Below, piece after piece: positions 8,341-16,189 of a stretch of DNA of 64,000 nucleotides. Numbering within the stretch: position 1 is the stretch's first letter; each line of letters starts with the position of its first letter. Position numbers and translations under genes: made by a program. Under the pieces are notes generated by a model. That model was given only the letters and a program-made list of their open reading frames with translations. It searched no databases and was not told where the DNA came from. This stretch comes from Niveispirillum sp943370215 (GTDB taxonomy: Bacteria > Pseudomonadota > Alphaproteobacteria > Azospirillales > Azospirillaceae), in NCBI GenBank assembly GCA_943370215.1, contig CALRQC020000006.1, positions 62,001-126,000 of the forward strand, in the 5' to 3' direction.

Positions 8341-9891
8341 ATGCTGCGCTTGACCCGCAATCTGCTGCGTCTGGTTTCCATCGGTCGCACGCTGGCCCGC
8401 CACGGCGCTTTGCAGCCCGACCTGTTCGGCGACAGTGCGCCGCTGGTGGCGCTGCTGATGCGCGCCATCAACAATGAAAAGGCGCCGGGCCGCCCTGGCC
8501 AGCGGCTGGCCGCCGCCTTGCAGGAGCTGGGCCCCAGCTTCATCAAGCTGGGGCAGGTGCTGTCCATCCGCGCCGATCTGGTGGGGGAGGAGGTGGCCGC
8601 CGATCTGGCGCAGTTGCGCGACCGGCTGCCCGCCTTTCCGGGGGCGGAGGCCCGCGCAATCATTGAGGCGGAGCTGGTCCGCCCGATGGATGTTCTGTTT
8701 GCCCATTTCGACGATCAGGCGGTGGCGGCGGCCAGCATCGCCCAGGTGCATTTCGCCGAAACGCCGGATGGACGGCAGGTGGCGGTCAAGGTGCTGCGCC
8801 CCGGCATTGAACAGGCGTTTCAGCGCGACCTGGATCTGATGATGTGGCTGGCCGGGCTGGCCCTGCGCCTGCAACCGCGCCTGAAACGGCTGAAGCCGGT
8901 GGCGGTGGTGGAAACCTTCGCCCGCACCGTGGCCCTGGAAATGGATTTGCGGATGGAGGCGGCGGCCGCCTCTGAGCTGGGGGAAAATTTCGCCCGCGAT
9001 CCGACCTTTGACGTGCCGACCATCGATTGGGATCGCACCGCCAAGCGGGTGATGACCCAGGCCCGCGTCATCGGTTTTTCCATCGACAAGCTGGAAGAGA
9101 TCAAGGCGGCGGGGCTGGAGCCGGACAAGCTGTTGCAGCAGGCGGCGGACGCCTTTTTCAATCAGGTGTTCCGCGACGGCTTCTTCCATGCCGACATGCA
9201 TCCCGGCAACATGTTCGTCACGGCACAGGGCAAGCTGGTGGCGGTGGATTTCGGCATCATGGGCCGCATCGACCGCCAGACCAGGCTTTATCTGGCCGAT
9301 ATGCTGATCGGTTTCCTCAACCGGGATTATGATCTGGTGGCGCGGGTGCATTTCGATGCCGGCTTCGTGCCTCCTGATCAGGACCGGGAACTGTTCAAGC
9401 AGGCTTGCCGCTCCATCGGGGAGCCGCTGCATGGCCGCCCGCTGTCGGATATCTCCATCGGCCGGCTGCTGGCCCAGCTCTTCGCCATCACGGAAAAATT
9501 CCAGATGGAGACGCAGCCGCAGTTGTTGCTGCTGCAGAAAAGCATGTTGACGGCGGAGGGGATGGGCCGGGTGCTGAACCCGCATGTGAATATGTGGGAA
9601 CTGGCGCGGCCGCTGATTGAACGCTGGATGGTGGAAAATCGCGGGCCGGAGGCACGGGTGGCCGATGTGGCCGGTGCCGTGGCCAGCATTATCGGCCGGC
9701 TGCCAACCCTGGTGCGCGATCTGGAACGCGCGGCCTTCCAGTTGGCCGAAGGCGGGGGGATGCGGTTGCATCCCGACAGTCTGGCCTTGCTGGCCCAGGC
9801 CCAGGCGTTGGAAAATAAACGCCAGCGCCGCCCGCTCTGGCTGGCCTTGGCGCTGGCGGCCGGTGCCCTGCTGGTGCTGGCATTGCGATAA
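8341..9891 (+). CDS. ubiB: UbiB, ADCK-family atypical kinase/ATPase for ubiquinone synthesis
   Basis: A 516-residue ADCK/UbiB protein that supports ubiquinone biosynthesis at the membrane, probably by ATP-dependent handling of hydrophobic intermediates. The KxGQ motif (FIKLGQVLSIRADL, about 67-80), the alanine-rich loop (AAASIAQVHFAE), the catalytic HADMHPGN near 283 and metal-binding VDFGIMG near 302 are all visible. The C-terminus is a hydrophobic segment (LALALAAGALLVLAL). It sits directly after ubiE with a 12-base gap. Confidence 0.95.
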   Translation: MLRLTRNLLRLVSIGRTLARHGALQPDLFGDSAPLVALLMRAINNEKAPGRPGQRLAAALQELGPSFIKLGQVLSIRADLVGEEVAADLAQLRDRLPAFPGAEARAIIEAELVRPMDVLFAHFDDQAVAAASIAQVHFAETPDGRQVAVKVLRPGIEQAFQRDLDLMMWLAGLALRLQPRLKRLKPVAVVETFARTVALEMDLRMEAAAASELGENFARDPTFDVPTIDWDRTAKRVMTQARVIGFSIDKLEEIKAAGLEPDKLLQQAADAFFNQVFRDGFFHADMHPGNMFVTAQGKLVAVDFGIMGRIDRQTRLYLADMLIGFLNRDYDLVARVHFDAGFVPPDQDRELFKQACRSIGEPLHGRPLSDISIGRLLAQLFAITEKFQMETQPQLLLLQKSMLTAEGMGRVLNPHVNMWELARPLIERWMVENRGPEARVADVAGAVASIIGRLPTLVRDLERAAFQLAEGGGMRLHPDSLALLAQAQALENKRQRRPLWLALALAAGALLVLALR

Positions 9892-9925
9892 TCCCGGCCG
9901 CTACAGGCCGGGGAAGGGGGGAACC

Positions 9926-10456
9926 ATGGGGGCTGAACAACGGCTTCCCGCCAATCTCTTCGGCCTGTCGGGCTGGAGCGGCAGCGGCAAGACCACGCTG
10001 ATGGCGCGGCTGATTCCGGCGGTGGCGCGGCGCGGTTTCACGGTTTCCACCCTGAAACATGCCCATCACGCCTTTGATATCGACCAGCCGGGCAAGGATT
10101 CCTATGTCCACCGCATGGCCGGCGCGTCAGAGGTGCTGGTGGCTTCCGGCCAGCGCTGGGCCCTGATGCACGAGAATCGCGGCTCACCGGAATTGAGCCT
10201 GGCCGAACTGGTGGCCAAACTGTCGCCGGTCGACCTGATTCTGGTGGAAGGCTTCAAACGCGACAGCCACCCCAAGCTGGAGGTGCATCGCCCGGCCAAT
10301 GGCAAGCCGTTGCTGTACCCCGATGATCCCAACATCATTGCCGTGGCCAGCGATATGGGGCTGCCGGGCTGCCCGCTGCCCGTGCTTAACCTGGATGATG
10401 TGGAGGCCATTGCCGACCTGATCCTGGACCGCTGCGGGCTGGGAGGCGCGCGATGA
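9926..10456 (+). CDS. mobB: Molybdopterin-guanine dinucleotide biosynthesis protein MobB
   Basis: A 176-residue GTP-binding protein that assists MobA in converting molybdenum cofactor to its guanine dinucleotide form. The P-loop is GWSGSGKTTL (residues 16-25). The family motifs TLKHAHHAFDID and ILVEGFKRDSHPKLEVHR are present. The ATG at 9926 follows a GGGGGG-rich ribosome site. The stop overlaps the start of moeA by four bases, so the two are probably co-translated. Several molybdoenzymes may depend on it, but none is in this window. Confidence 0.93.
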   Translation: MGAEQRLPANLFGLSGWSGSGKTTLMARLIPAVARRGFTVSTLKHAHHAFDIDQPGKDSYVHRMAGASEVLVASGQRWALMHENRGSPELSLAELVAKLSPVDLILVEGFKRDSHPKLEVHRPANGKPLLYPDDPNIIAVASDMGLPGCPLPVLNLDDVEAIADLILDRCGLGGAR

Positions 10457-11673
10457 GCGGGGCCTGTGGCAATTGTTTCGAAGCCGGTTCGAACTTGCTG
10501 CGGCTGGAACAGGTACTGGCCCTGATCAATGATCGTTTCGACCCCGTAACGGGGGAAGAGCGGGTGAAGCTGGCCGATGCGGTGGGACGGGTGCTGGCCG
10601 CTGACCTGCGGGCGGTCGCCCCGCTGCCTGGATTCGATAACAGCGCCATGGATGGCTATGCCCTGCGCCATGCCGACCTGCCGGGGCCCTTGCCGCTGGC
10701 GGGGCAGGTGGCGGCGGGCCATCGGCCGCCGCTGGTGCCGCCGGGTCACGCCGTGCGTATCCTGACCGGTGCCATGCTGCCCGCCGGCCTGGATAGCGTG
10801 GCGATCCAGGAAGAGGTGCATCTGCTGCCCGATGGGCGGGTGGACCTGCCGCCCGCCCTGCCGCTGGGGGCCAATTGCCGGCGGGTGGGGCAGGATGTGG
10901 CTTTGGGGGCGCTGCTGCTATCGGCGGGCCACACCCTGCGCCCTGCCGATATCGCCCTGGCGGCGGCCCAGGGGTGGGACAGCCTGCCGGTACGCCGCCC
11001 GCTGCGGGTGGCGCTGTTCTCCACCGGGGATGAGTTACGGGAGCCGGGGCAGCACGCCGCCCCGCCCGCCATCCATGACAGCAACCGCTATCTGCTGCGC
11101 GCCCTGCTGGCGCGGCAGGGCTGTGCCGTTACCGATCTGGGCATCCTGGCGGATGATGCGACACTGATTCGCCGGGTGCTGGCGCAGGCGGCAGAGAATC
11201 ATGATCTGGTGCTGACCTCGGGCGGCATGTCGGTGGGCGATGCCGACCATGTGCGTCCGGCGGTGGAGGCGCTGGGCGTGCTGTCTTTCTGGAAGCTGGC
11301 GATCAAGCCGGGCAAGCCGCTGGCGCTGGGCCGTATCGGCGGGGCGGTATTCTGCGGCTTGCCGGGCAACCCGTCCGCCGTGCTGGTCACCTTCCTGCTG
11401 GTGGCCCGTCCCCTGATTCAGCGCCTGTCCGGTGCGCGGGTGGAAAATCCGCCGCGCTTTGCCGTCCGCGCCGGATTCGCCCATGTGAAAAAGGCTGGCC
11501 GGCGCGAATTTCTGCCGGTGCGCTTGGGGCAGGGGGCCGATGGTTCCAGCATCGCCCTGCCGCTGACCGGCATGTTCACCGGCATGGCGCAGGCCGACGG
11601 GCTGCTGGAACTGGCCGAGGAGCGGGAACATCTGGCAGCGGGGGATCTGGCCCCGCTGCTGCCCCTGACCTGA
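10453..11673 (+). CDS. moeA: Molybdopterin molybdenumtransferase MoeA
   Basis: A 406-residue MoeA that inserts molybdate into adenylylated molybdopterin. Recognisable stretches are DNSAMDGYALR near residue 60, the ILTGAMLP motif, FSTGDEL near 192, TSGGMSVGDADHV near 255 and GLPGNPSAVLVTF near 301. The start ATG lies inside the end of mobB (GCGATGAGC). The gene order mobB-moeA makes a molybdenum cofactor operon. Confidence 0.95.
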   Translation: MSGACGNCFEAGSNLLRLEQVLALINDRFDPVTGEERVKLADAVGRVLAADLRAVAPLPGFDNSAMDGYALRHADLPGPLPLAGQVAAGHRPPLVPPGHAVRILTGAMLPAGLDSVAIQEEVHLLPDGRVDLPPALPLGANCRRVGQDVALGALLLSAGHTLRPADIALAAAQGWDSLPVRRPLRVALFSTGDELREPGQHAAPPAIHDSNRYLLRALLARQGCAVTDLGILADDATLIRRVLAQAAENHDLVLTSGGMSVGDADHVRPAVEALGVLSFWKLAIKPGKPLALGRIGGAVFCGLPGNPSAVLVTFLLVARPLIQRLSGARVENPPRFAVRAGFAHVKKAGRREFLPVRLGQGADGSSIALPLTGMFTGMAQADGLLELAEEREHLAAGDLAPLLPLT

Positions 11674-11686
11674 TTCTGCCCCCGAA

Positions 11687-11953
11687 TCAGCCGTCGCCCA
11701 ACAAGGCCCGGCGGGCGGCAGGGGTGGGAATCAGTACCGGGGTCAGATCCTCGTCATGGATATTTTCCAGCAGCAGCCCCTTTTCGCTGAGGCTGGCCGC
11801 ATAGAGATTGCCGATGCGCCGCGCCGGAAACGGCCCTTCACCGGCCAATGCCGCCGCGAAGGCCGCCCGCGCCGCCGCATCGCCCGCCATGTCGCTGGCC
11901 AGCCAATCGGCCAGCCAGTCAGCCTGCTCTGTCGTCAAATCCGTCCCGCTCAT
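11687..11953 (-). CDS. Small acidic protein of unknown function, overlapping an EndoU-like gene
   Basis: An 88-residue protein I do not recognise. It has no signal peptide and no membrane segment. It is alanine- and acid-rich, with an N-terminal TTEQADWLADWLASDMAGD stretch likely to be helical and the later segment NLYAASLSEKGLLLENIHDED. Its ATG overlaps the TGA of the upstream EndoU-like gene (ATGA), so the two are translationally coupled. A cytoplasmic partner encoded immediately after a nuclease could be an immunity protein, but that is inference from arrangement only. An in-frame extension upstream inside the nuclease gene is not credible. Confidence 0.6.
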   Translation of the reverse strand: MSGTDLTTEQADWLADWLASDMAGDAAARAAFAAALAGEGPFPARRIGNLYAASLSEKGLLLENIHDEDLTPVLIPTPAARRALLGDG

Positions 11954-12495
11954 TGGCAGCTTTCCCCGATCAGCGGAAAGGCGGTGTTGATGTCGCCCTC
12001 CTTGTTCAGGCCAAAGCGAATCACAAAGCGCTGCCCCTTCGGCCCCGTGCATTGTTCCGCTGTCGGAACGGTAGGCGCAGAGCAGCCCAGGAAACCCCAC
12101 GGCTTGGCCGGGCCGCTCTGATTGGCAAAGGCATAACGGATGGAGGCGGTGATCTGCGCCGGGGTGCAATTGTCCGGATAGAGCGTGGAAAACTTGGACG
12201 TTCCGTTCTCGAAACGAACCGTCGCGCCATAAAGCCCATCCGGCTGGGTCGGTTGGGCATCGATACCGGCGATGATTTTGGAGGTGGAGACCAGCGCTTT
12301 GGAGTGCAGCCCCACCGGATCGCCATTCTTCTTGATCTCCCCGCACAGAATATGGCGCAGGTTGATGCGGGGTTTGCCGTCAGACCATTGAAAAGCCTCA
12401 TCCGCACAGCTCATCGCTGCTTGTGCATGGGCTAGGCTGCCCGTCAGGCACAGGCCCAGTGCCACCATAATCCCGCCGATGCGGCCCCTTGCCAT
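11950..12495 (-). CDS. Secreted EndoU-like nuclease
   Basis: A 181-residue protein with a signal peptide ending near AHAQA (residue 26) and one compact domain that resembles the bacterial EndoU nuclease fold found in contact-dependent toxins. Candidate catalytic residues are H48 (NLRHILCGEI), H64 (VGLHSK) and K101 with S103/T104 (KFSTLYP), in the order and spacing of the EndoU His-His-Lys triad. There are several cysteines (30, 51, 110), consistent with life outside the cytoplasm. The ATG follows GGAAGGAAG. It is the first gene of a two-gene unit and is divergent from a Sco-type gene. The assignment rests on motifs only. Confidence 0.65.
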   Translation of the reverse strand: MARGRIGGIMVALGLCLTGSLAHAQAAMSCADEAFQWSDGKPRINLRHILCGEIKKNGDPVGLHSKALVSTSKIIAGIDAQPTQPDGLYGATVRFENGTSKFSTLYPDNCTPAQITASIRYAFANQSGPAKPWGFLGCSAPTVPTAEQCTGPKGQRFVIRFGLNKEGDINTAFPLIGESCQ

Positions 12496-12573
12496 GATCG
12501 CTTCCTTCCCCGGCTGCGCGGTTCCATATAGGGCCATCAATGTGGCGGTGATGCACCGCCCACCGCAAGGGAC

Positions 12574-13263
12574 ATGATGATGAAACCTGCTCGCCGCCCC
12601 CTCCGTCTGGTTCCGCTGGCACTGGCCGGTCTGGCTCTGCTGGGGCTGCTGGCCTGGCTCACTATCCGCCATGACAGCCAGATGGCGGCGGCGGGTGCGG
12701 CGGGAATGGGCAATCAAACCGCAGCGGTCGGTGGCCCCTTCACCTTGACCGACCACCAGGGGCGTGCGGTGACGGAGAAGGACTATGCCGGGCGTATGTT
12801 ATTGATCTTCTTCGGCTATACCTATTGCCCCGATATCTGCCCCACCGAGGTGCAGACCATGGCCGAGGTGATGGACGCCCTGTTGCCGGAAGAACAGGCC
12901 AAGTTGCAGCCGCTGTTCATCACCATCGATCCCGCACGTGACAATCCGCAGGTCGTGGCCGATTACGTGGCCCTGTTCCACCCGGGGATTGTCGGCCTGA
13001 CCGGTACCCCGGCCCAGGTGGCGGCTGTCGCCAAGGCCTACCGCGTCTATTATGCCAAATCCGGCGGGGAGCCGGATGGCACGGGATATATGATGGATCA
13101 CTCCGCCTATCTTTATCTGATGGGGGCAGATGGGGCATTGGCCGCCCTTTATCCACGCGGAACGGCGGCAGCCCGGATCGTCGCAGACATTCGCCAGCGG
13201 TTGTCAAATGGTAACGCCGGCAGCCCCACTACCGGCAATTCGGGCGAAAAAACGGCAAATTGA
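12574..13263 (+). CDS. Sco1/SenC/PrrC-type copper chaperone
   Basis: A 229-residue Sco-family protein that delivers copper to the CuA site of cytochrome oxidase subunit II or acts as a thiol redox protein. An N-terminal membrane anchor (LVPLALAGLALLGLLAWL) leaves a periplasmic thioredoxin-like domain. The copper ligands are C85 and C89 (GYTYCPDICPTE), with a histidine in YMMDHSAYLY near 175. It lies 9 kb from the cox operon and stands alone on its strand. The first of two tandem ATGs is used, after AAGGGA. Confidence 0.92.
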   Translation: MMMKPARRPLRLVPLALAGLALLGLLAWLTIRHDSQMAAAGAAGMGNQTAAVGGPFTLTDHQGRAVTEKDYAGRMLLIFFGYTYCPDICPTEVQTMAEVMDALLPEEQAKLQPLFITIDPARDNPQVVADYVALFHPGIVGLTGTPAQVAAVAKAYRVYYAKSGGEPDGTGYMMDHSAYLYLMGADGALAALYPRGTAAARIVADIRQRLSNGNAGSPTTGNSGEKTAN

Positions 13264-13335
13264 GCGCAAAAGACGCGATGCAGCGCAGCATCGGACCTAT
13301 GCATAATAGCTAACTTGTTGATATATATGAATTTA

Positions 13336-13382
13336 CCATACGGGCGTCCTCCCTTGACAGGGTTAGGGGCTGCCCGTATGGT
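13336..13382 (+). promoter_or_regulatory. atp operon promoter with a 10-bp inverted repeat
   Basis: TTGACA at 13354-13359 and TATGGT at 13377-13382, with a 17-bp spacer, form a good sigma-70-type promoter 52 bases before atpI. A perfect 10-bp inverted repeat (CCATACGGGC at 13336-13345 and GCCCGTATGG at 13372-13381, 26 bases apart) surrounds the -35 and covers the -10, so a dimeric regulator could act here. The upstream 13264-13335 is AT-rich with no gene. Confidence 0.6.
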
Positions 13383-13433
13383 GCCGCCGCTTTCGCACGG
13401 TATTCAACCAACCCCGGCGAAGGGAGATGCTTC

Positions 13434-13787
13434 GTGTCACATGATAGCCCTCCCCCCTCGCTGGAGGAACTGGACGCCCGTTTGCGTGAGGCCCGGCAGA
13501 AAGCCGGCCTAGACAAGCCTGAACCCCAGCCTGGGGTGTCGGCGGGTTCAGGCGGGGATATGGCGCTGGGTATCCGCATCGGGGTGGAACTGGTGGCAGG
13601 CGTGTTGCTGGGGCTCGCCCTTGGCTATGGGCTTGATCTTTGGTTGGGTACCAAACCCATTGGCATGATTGTTATGATCTTCGTGGGTGCGATTGCGGGT
13701 TTCATGAATGTGTATCGTGTGGTTAATGGCCACGGGTACGCGGCAGGGTTCGGCAAGTCCCGGGAAGAACGGGACGGTGGGGAGTAG
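13434..13787 (+). CDS. atpI: ATP synthase accessory protein AtpI
   Basis: A 117-residue AtpI-type protein, thought to help assemble the c-ring. It has a charged N-terminus followed by two membrane segments (residues about 43-65 and 72-95; GVELVAGVLLGLALGYGLDL and IGMIVMIFVGAIAGFMNVYR). The start is GTG with AGGGAG eight bases upstream. It is first in the F0 operon, directly before atpB, as in most Alphaproteobacteria. Confidence 0.93.
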   Translation: MSHDSPPPSLEELDARLREARQKAGLDKPEPQPGVSAGSGGDMALGIRIGVELVAGVLLGLALGYGLDLWLGTKPIGMIVMIFVGAIAGFMNVYRVVNGHGYAAGFGKSREERDGGE

Positions 13788-13792
13788 GCATC

Positions 13793-14536
13793 GTGGCTGG
13801 TCCGTTGGAGCAATTCGAGGTCAAGCGCTTGGTCAGCCTCCCGGTTGGCAATCTGGACCTTTCCTTCACCAATTCTGCGCTATTCATGGTGCTGGCCGTT
13901 GTGGTCAGCACAGCGCTGCTGGTGTTCGGGATGCGTGGTCGCGCCATGGTACCGGGGCGCCTGCAATCCATGGCGGAAGTGCTGTATGAATTTGTCTCGG
14001 AGATGGTGCGGGATAATGCCGGGCCGCAGGCCCGCAAGTATTTTCCGCTGATCTTCTCCCTGTTCATGTTTGTGCTGTTCGGCAACGTGCTGGGCCTGAT
14101 CCCCTATTCCTTCACCTTCACCAGCCATATCATTGTTACCTTCGCGATGGCCCTGTTTGTCTTCGTGCTGGTGACGATCATCGGCTTTGCCCGTCATGGC
14201 TTGCATTTCCTGCACCTGTTCCTGCCGCATGGCACGCCCCTGTGGCTGGCGCCGATGATCATCATCATCGAAGTGATCTCCTACTTCGTGCGCCCCATCA
14301 GCCTCTCCGTCCGACTGTTCGCCAACATGCTGGCCGGTCATACGATGATGAAGGTTTTTGCCGGCTTCACGGTCAGTCTGCTGGGTGCAGGCGCTGCGGG
14401 TGCTGCCATTGGTATTCTGCCTGTGCTGATGAATGTCGCCCTGTTCGGCCTGGAATTCCTGGTCGCCGGCATTCAGGCCTACGTCTTCGCGCTGCTGAGC
14501 TGCGTGTATCTGCGTGACTCGCTGGAACTGCACTAA
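13793..14536 (+). CDS. atpB: ATP synthase F0 subunit a
   Basis: A 247-residue subunit a, which forms the proton half-channels against the c-ring. The key arginine segment ISLSVRLFANMLAGH near residues 165-180 is present. Five to six membrane helices are visible. The start is GTG (GTGGCTGGT) after GGGGAG, five bases past the atpI stop. F1 genes are not in the window, which matches the split F0/F1 operons common in this class. Confidence 0.97.
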   Translation: MAGPLEQFEVKRLVSLPVGNLDLSFTNSALFMVLAVVVSTALLVFGMRGRAMVPGRLQSMAEVLYEFVSEMVRDNAGPQARKYFPLIFSLFMFVLFGNVLGLIPYSFTFTSHIIVTFAMALFVFVLVTIIGFARHGLHFLHLFLPHGTPLWLAPMIIIIEVISYFVRPISLSVRLFANMLAGHTMMKVFAGFTVSLLGAGAAGAAIGILPVLMNVALFGLEFLVAGIQAYVFALLSCVYLRDSLELH

Positions 14537-14600
14537 GCAATCCGGTCGTCCAACTCGTCTTCATCCCAAAGAGACACTTCCAACATAGAGGATCTTCAAA

Positions 14601-14825
14601 ATGGAAGCTGAAGCCGCAAAGTACATCGGTGCTGGTCTGGCCATGTTCGCTCTGCTGGGCGTCGGCATCGGCCTCGGCAATCTGTTCTCTGGCCTGTACC
14701 AGGCTGCTGCCCGTAACCCGGCCGCTCTGAACAGCTACAAGACCTTCGTGTTCATCGGTTTCGCTCTGACGGAAGCCGCTGGTCTGTTCGCCCTGGTTAT
14801 CGCCTTCCTGATCCTGTTCGCCTAA
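14601..14825 (+). CDS. atpE: ATP synthase F0 subunit c
   Basis: A 74-residue hairpin of two membrane helices that forms the rotor ring. The first helix carries the GxGxGxGN-type packing motif (GVGIGLGNLFSG). The loop contains ARNPAA. The proton-carrying carboxylate is the glutamate in FALTEAAGLFALV near residue 58. It is preceded by AGAGGATC, a reasonable ribosome site. A strong stem-loop follows the gene. Confidence 0.97.
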   Translation: MEAEAAKYIGAGLAMFALLGVGIGLGNLFSGLYQAAARNPAALNSYKTFVFIGFALTEAAGLFALVIAFLILFA

Positions 14826-14884
14826 TCAGCGACGGTTTCATCCTGCTGTCCCTTCCGGGATGGCATGGCTTCAGCGCCGGGTTT

Positions 14885-14932
14885 GCCGCCGCTGCCGGGT
14901 TATGAATTCCGGGCAGCGGCGGTCTTCCTATC
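14885..14932 (+). promoter_or_regulatory. Strong stem-loop between atpE and atpF'
   Basis: CCGCCGCTGCC (14886-14896) pairs with GGCAGCGGCGG (14922-14932) around a 25-base loop that contains a smaller CCGGG/CCGGG pairing. No T-run follows, so it is more likely a partial attenuator or mRNA-stabilising element than a full terminator. The rest of the 193-base gap holds no gene. Confidence 0.5.
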
Positions 14933-15018
14933 GGGCCTATGGTTCCGGTTGGCTTGGTGCTGTGGAGTGTGGCGTGATCGTGTGTCGCCTGTTGCAAGGT
15001 GACGGCGGTCAGCAGTGA

Positions 15019-15636
15019 ATGGGTGCTTCAATGCCTGTCCAACGCTTTTCGCGCCTGTGCGCCGGTGCCGCGTCGGCCCTGACGATGGCTCTGCTGGTGG
15101 CCGGGCCTGTGCTCGCCGCTGAGGGTGAGCATCATTCCAAGGGCCTGCCGCAGCTCAATCCGGCCAGCTACGCGTCGCAGATTTTCTGGCTGATCATCAC
15201 GTTCGGCCTGCTGCTCTGGCTGATGTCCAAGGTGGCCCTGCCGCGGGTGGCCGAGGTGCTGGAAGCCCGTCAGGAAAAGATTTCCAACGACCTGGAAAAG
15301 GCCAGCGCGCTGAAGGCGGAAGCCGAAGCGGTCATGCAGGCCTATGAAAAGGCGTTGGCCGAGGCGCGCGGCAATGCGCAGCAGGAAATGGCCAAGGCCG
15401 TTGCTGCTTGCGATGCCGAATCCGCCCGTCGTAACGGTGAACTGGCAGCCGATCTGGCCCAGCGGACCCGCACGGCAGAGGAGCGCATCCAGGCTGCCAA
15501 GCAGGTCGCCCTTGGTAATGTGCGCACCATCGCCGGTGAAACGGCCCAGGCTGCCGTCTCGCGTCTGGTCGGTGTCGCCGTCTCCACAGAGACGACGCAG
15601 GCCGCCGTCGAAGTTGTGCTGAAGGAGCGTGCGTGA
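15019..15636 (+). CDS. atpG: ATP synthase F0 subunit b' (b2)
   Basis: A 205-residue peripheral stalk subunit of the b' type (gene name atpF' or atpG). The N-terminus looks like a cleavable signal (ALTMALLVAGPVLAAEGEHH). One membrane segment follows near 55-75 (QIFWLIITFGLLLWLMSKVALPR), then a long charged coiled coil to the end. Heterodimeric b/b' stalks are typical of Alphaproteobacteria. It overlaps atpF by four bases. Confidence 0.93.
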   Translation: MGASMPVQRFSRLCAGAASALTMALLVAGPVLAAEGEHHSKGLPQLNPASYASQIFWLIITFGLLLWLMSKVALPRVAEVLEARQEKISNDLEKASALKAEAEAVMQAYEKALAEARGNAQQEMAKAVAACDAESARRNGELAADLAQRTRTAEERIQAAKQVALGNVRTIAGETAQAAVSRLVGVAVSTETTQAAVEVVLKERA

Positions 15637-16118
15637 TGCATTTCGACAGCAATTTCTTCTTCGGCGTTGCCTTCGTTATCTTCGTTCTGCTGGTCGCCAA
15701 GCTGGCCGGCAAGTCGATCCTGGGTTCGCTGGATGAGCGCGGCAAGCGCATCGCCGCCGAACTGGAAGTGGCACAGAAGCTGCGGGAGGATGCTCAGGCG
15801 GCTCTCGCCCAGTTCCAGCGCAAGCAGCGCGACGCCCTCAAGGAAGCGGAGGCCATCATCGCTTCCGCCCATGAGGAAGCGCAGCGTATCCGCAGCCATG
15901 CGGCAGCCGACCTGGAAGTGGCGCTGAAGCGCCGCGAGCAGCAGGCGATTGACAAGATCGCCCAGGCAGAAAATCAGGCTGTACAGCAGGTGCGCGAACT
16001 GGCGGTTGATATCGCCGTGGCCGCCACCGAAAAGCTGTTGATCGAAAACCTTGATGCAAACCGTGATGGTGTGCTTGTCAGTCAGGCAATCGCGGAACTG
16101 CCGAGCAAGCTGCACTGA
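15633..16118 (+). CDS. atpF: ATP synthase F0 subunit b
   Basis: A 161-residue b subunit. A short N-terminal membrane segment (FFFGVAFVIFVLLVAKLAGK) is followed by an extended alanine-, glutamate- and arginine-rich coiled coil that dimerises with b' to hold F1. Its ATG overlaps the b' stop (GTGATG). A strong terminator follows 23 bases later, so this is the last gene of the F0 operon. Confidence 0.95.
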   Translation: MMHFDSNFFFGVAFVIFVLLVAKLAGKSILGSLDERGKRIAAELEVAQKLREDAQAALAQFQRKQRDALKEAEAIIASAHEEAQRIRSHAAADLEVALKRREQQAIDKIAQAENQAVQQVRELAVDIAVAATEKLLIENLDANRDGVLVSQAIAELPSKLH

Positions 16119-16141
16119 ATATCTGCCTAGTTTATCTTGAA

Positions 16142-16172
16142 AGCCCCGGTTGGTGACAACCGGGGCTTTTTA
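16142..16172 (+). terminator. Terminator of the F0 operon
   Basis: A perfect 11-bp stem (AGCCCCGGTTG, loop GTGA, CAACCGGGGCT) is followed by TTTTTATTA. Confidence 0.93.
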
Positions 16173-16189
16173 TTACGGCGGTAGGAAAA

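Noticed and set aside
7387..9771. Open frame of 794 codons on the minus strand
   Set aside because: Antisense to ubiE and ubiB, with Gln/His-rich noise in translation and no ribosome site.
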